Shown: positions 41,270-42,269 of the stretch, in pieces | Layout of the letters: every line of letters begins with the position of its first letter | How positions within the stretch are numbered: the first letter of the stretch is position 1 | Assembly: GCA_963836355.1 (NCBI GenBank) | Contig: CAWIJO010000026.1 | Coordinates: 1-42,269, forward strand | DNA from: Palsa-506 sp963836355 | GTDB lineage: Bacteria; Actinomycetota; Actinomycetes; Streptosporangiales; Streptosporangiaceae | Direction of reading: 5' to 3' | DNA: 42,269 bases | The notes under the pieces: generated by a model | The model's input: only the letters and a program-made list of their open reading frames with translations | Told to the model about the DNA's origin: nothing | Databases searched by the model: none | Translations under genes and position numbers: made by a program

Positions 41270-42269
41270 ATGCAAGGCGATGACGTGACAGCGCAGGAAG
41301 ACGGCCCGCTGCACGAAATGGGCGGGCCGGACGGAACAGACGACGCGGGCACGGCCGACAAGACATCAGCCCGTGCCAGCCAGGGCCAGCGCTGGCTGGC
41401 CCGGCTCGCGTCCGCGGCCGCCGCCGCCGCGGTCGTGGTGCTCCTGGTGTCGGGTGCCCTGCGGAGCATAACCGCGCTGCTCCTTGGCTTCGCGGGACTG
41501 GCCATCGCCTGCGCGGCGGCGTGGTGGTTCCTGGCCAGCCGCGGCATCCGGCGCTGGCTCGCGCTCGCGGTGCTGGTCGCCGCGCCGGCGTTCGTGATCG
41601 TCGTGTACGTCGTCGCCGGGCTGTTGTGGGAGGTCGCGCTCAGCGTCGTGCTCGCCGTCGTCGCGGTGGCTGCCGGGCGCGCGGCATTGAGCAGTGGCGC
41701 CTTGCCCGACAAACCACGCGAACATGCGGCGACGACGCCGCGGCAGCCGTTTGTGATCATGAACCCAGGGTCGGGCGGCGGGAAGGTCGCGAAGTTCGGG
41801 CTTAACGACAAGGCCACCGCGCTCGGCGCCCAGGTGTCCCTGCTCGAAGGTCCCGGGATCGTCGACGTGGCCGCGCTCGCCCGGCAGGCGGTCGACGGCG
41901 GGGCCGACCTGCTCGGGGTCGCCGGCGGTGACGGAACCCAGGCTCTGGTAGCGGGCATCGCCGCGGGCCGGGACGTCCCGATGATGGTCATCTCGGCGGG
42001 CACCCGCAACCACTTCGCCCTCGATCTGGGGCTGGACCGTGATGACCCTTCCACCTGCCTGGATGCCCTCAGCGATGGCGTCGAGCTGCATATCGACCTG
42101 GGCCTGATCGCGGACCGCACGTTCGTCAACAACGCCTCCTTTGGCGTCTACGCCGAGGTCGTGCAGAGCCCCGCCTACCGCGACGACAAGACCGGCACCG
42201 CGCTGCAGATGCTGCCCGACATGCTGGCCGGCCACCAGGGCGCGCACCTGGTAGTCCGGGTCGACGGGC
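41270..42269 (+). CDS. Diacylglycerol-kinase-family lipid kinase (partial, runs off the right edge)
   Basis: Open from ATG 41270 (GTG 41285 is an alternative) to the window end, at least 333 residues. An acidic N-terminus is followed by three to four membrane helices (residues 50-135, AAAAAVVVLLVSGAL, LLGFAGLAIACAAAWWFL, LAVLVAAPAFVIVVYVVAGLL, VVLAVVAVAAG). Then comes the DAGK catalytic domain with FVIMNPGSGGGK (162-172), GVAGGDGTQALVAGIA (GGDGT 219-223), SAGTRNHFALDLGL and FVNNASFGVYAEVV. It should phosphorylate a lipid such as diacylglycerol at the membrane; the exact lipid is unknown. Confidence 0.88.
   Translation, partial: MQGDDVTAQEDGPLHEMGGPDGTDDAGTADKTSARASQGQRWLARLASAAAAAAVVVLLVSGALRSITALLLGFAGLAIACAAAWWFLASRGIRRWLALAVLVAAPAFVIVVYVVAGLLWEVALSVVLAVVAVAAGRAALSSGALPDKPREHAATTPRQPFVIMNPGSGGGKVAKFGLNDKATALGAQVSLLEGPGIVDVAALARQAVDGGADLLGVAGGDGTQALVAGIAAGRDVPMMVISAGTRNHFALDLGLDRDDPSTCLDALSDGVELHIDLGLIADRTFVNNASFGVYAEVVQSPAYRDDKTGTALQMLPDMLAGHQGAHLVVRVDG

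Noticed and set aside
1..42269. CRISPR arrays, toxin-antitoxin pairs, phage structural genes, replication origin
   Set aside because: No regularly spaced repeats, no matching small gene pairs, no phage proteins and no DnaA-box cluster were seen, although dnaX and recR are present.

Overview
The window is high-GC DNA (dense GTG and ATG starts, GTGA/ATGA start-stop overlaps) with housekeeping synteny typical of Actinomycetota: tRNA-Ser, small SRP RNA, dnaX, ybaB, recR, a DUF5063 gene, lysC and asd, all in the expected order. An IS-rich, stress-gene-rich soil actinomycete is likely. Genus cannot be assigned from what is seen.

Layout. 1-7356 is a nest of mobile elements on both strands: a group II intron reverse transcriptase (minus) split by a 3.16-kb serine-recombinase element (164-3327), a decayed IS110 copy into which the intron seems to have inserted, an IS982-like element with target duplication, and an IS3 scrap. 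7590-10354 holds an FKBP isomerase, a RibD/DHFR-like reductase and an SCO6745-family protein. 11067-17757 is the conserved core (tRNA-Ser, SRP RNA, DNA polymerase III tau/gamma, YbaB, RecR, DUF5063, aspartokinase, aspartate-semialdehyde dehydrogenase), which links DNA repair and replication genes to the first two steps of the aspartate pathway. 17754-25376 carries an intradiol dioxygenase, an MMPL transporter and a translationally coupled glycosyltransferase / (alpha/alpha)6 protein / GH130 cassette. 25487-26910 is an msrB, anti-sigma, ECF sigma unit. 27347-31879 holds a quinol-monooxygenase-like protein, a DUF2252 protein, a broken hydrolase/Ddl chimera, a DinB protein and a DUF1707 protein. 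31958-37403 is a second IS island (IS5, IS256, IS701, IS4, IS982). 37400-42269 has a DUF7144 membrane protein, a CMD-family protein, a second DUF2252 paralogue and the start of a diacylglycerol-kinase-like gene.

Three points stand out. (1) In the serine-recombinase element, the ribosome site and ATG of the first gene lie at the opposite end of the element from its body. They are joined in frame only in the excised circle, and removal of 164-3327 restores the RT gene exactly. (2) A roughly 115-bp leader/promoter module is present twice in inverted orientation (37925-38041 and 38366-38478), with a 40-bp block that is identical in both, between two divergent genes. (3) Many genes, including the essential dnaX, show single-base frameshifts, several in C or G runs, so raw-read quality should be checked before any of them is called a pseudogene.
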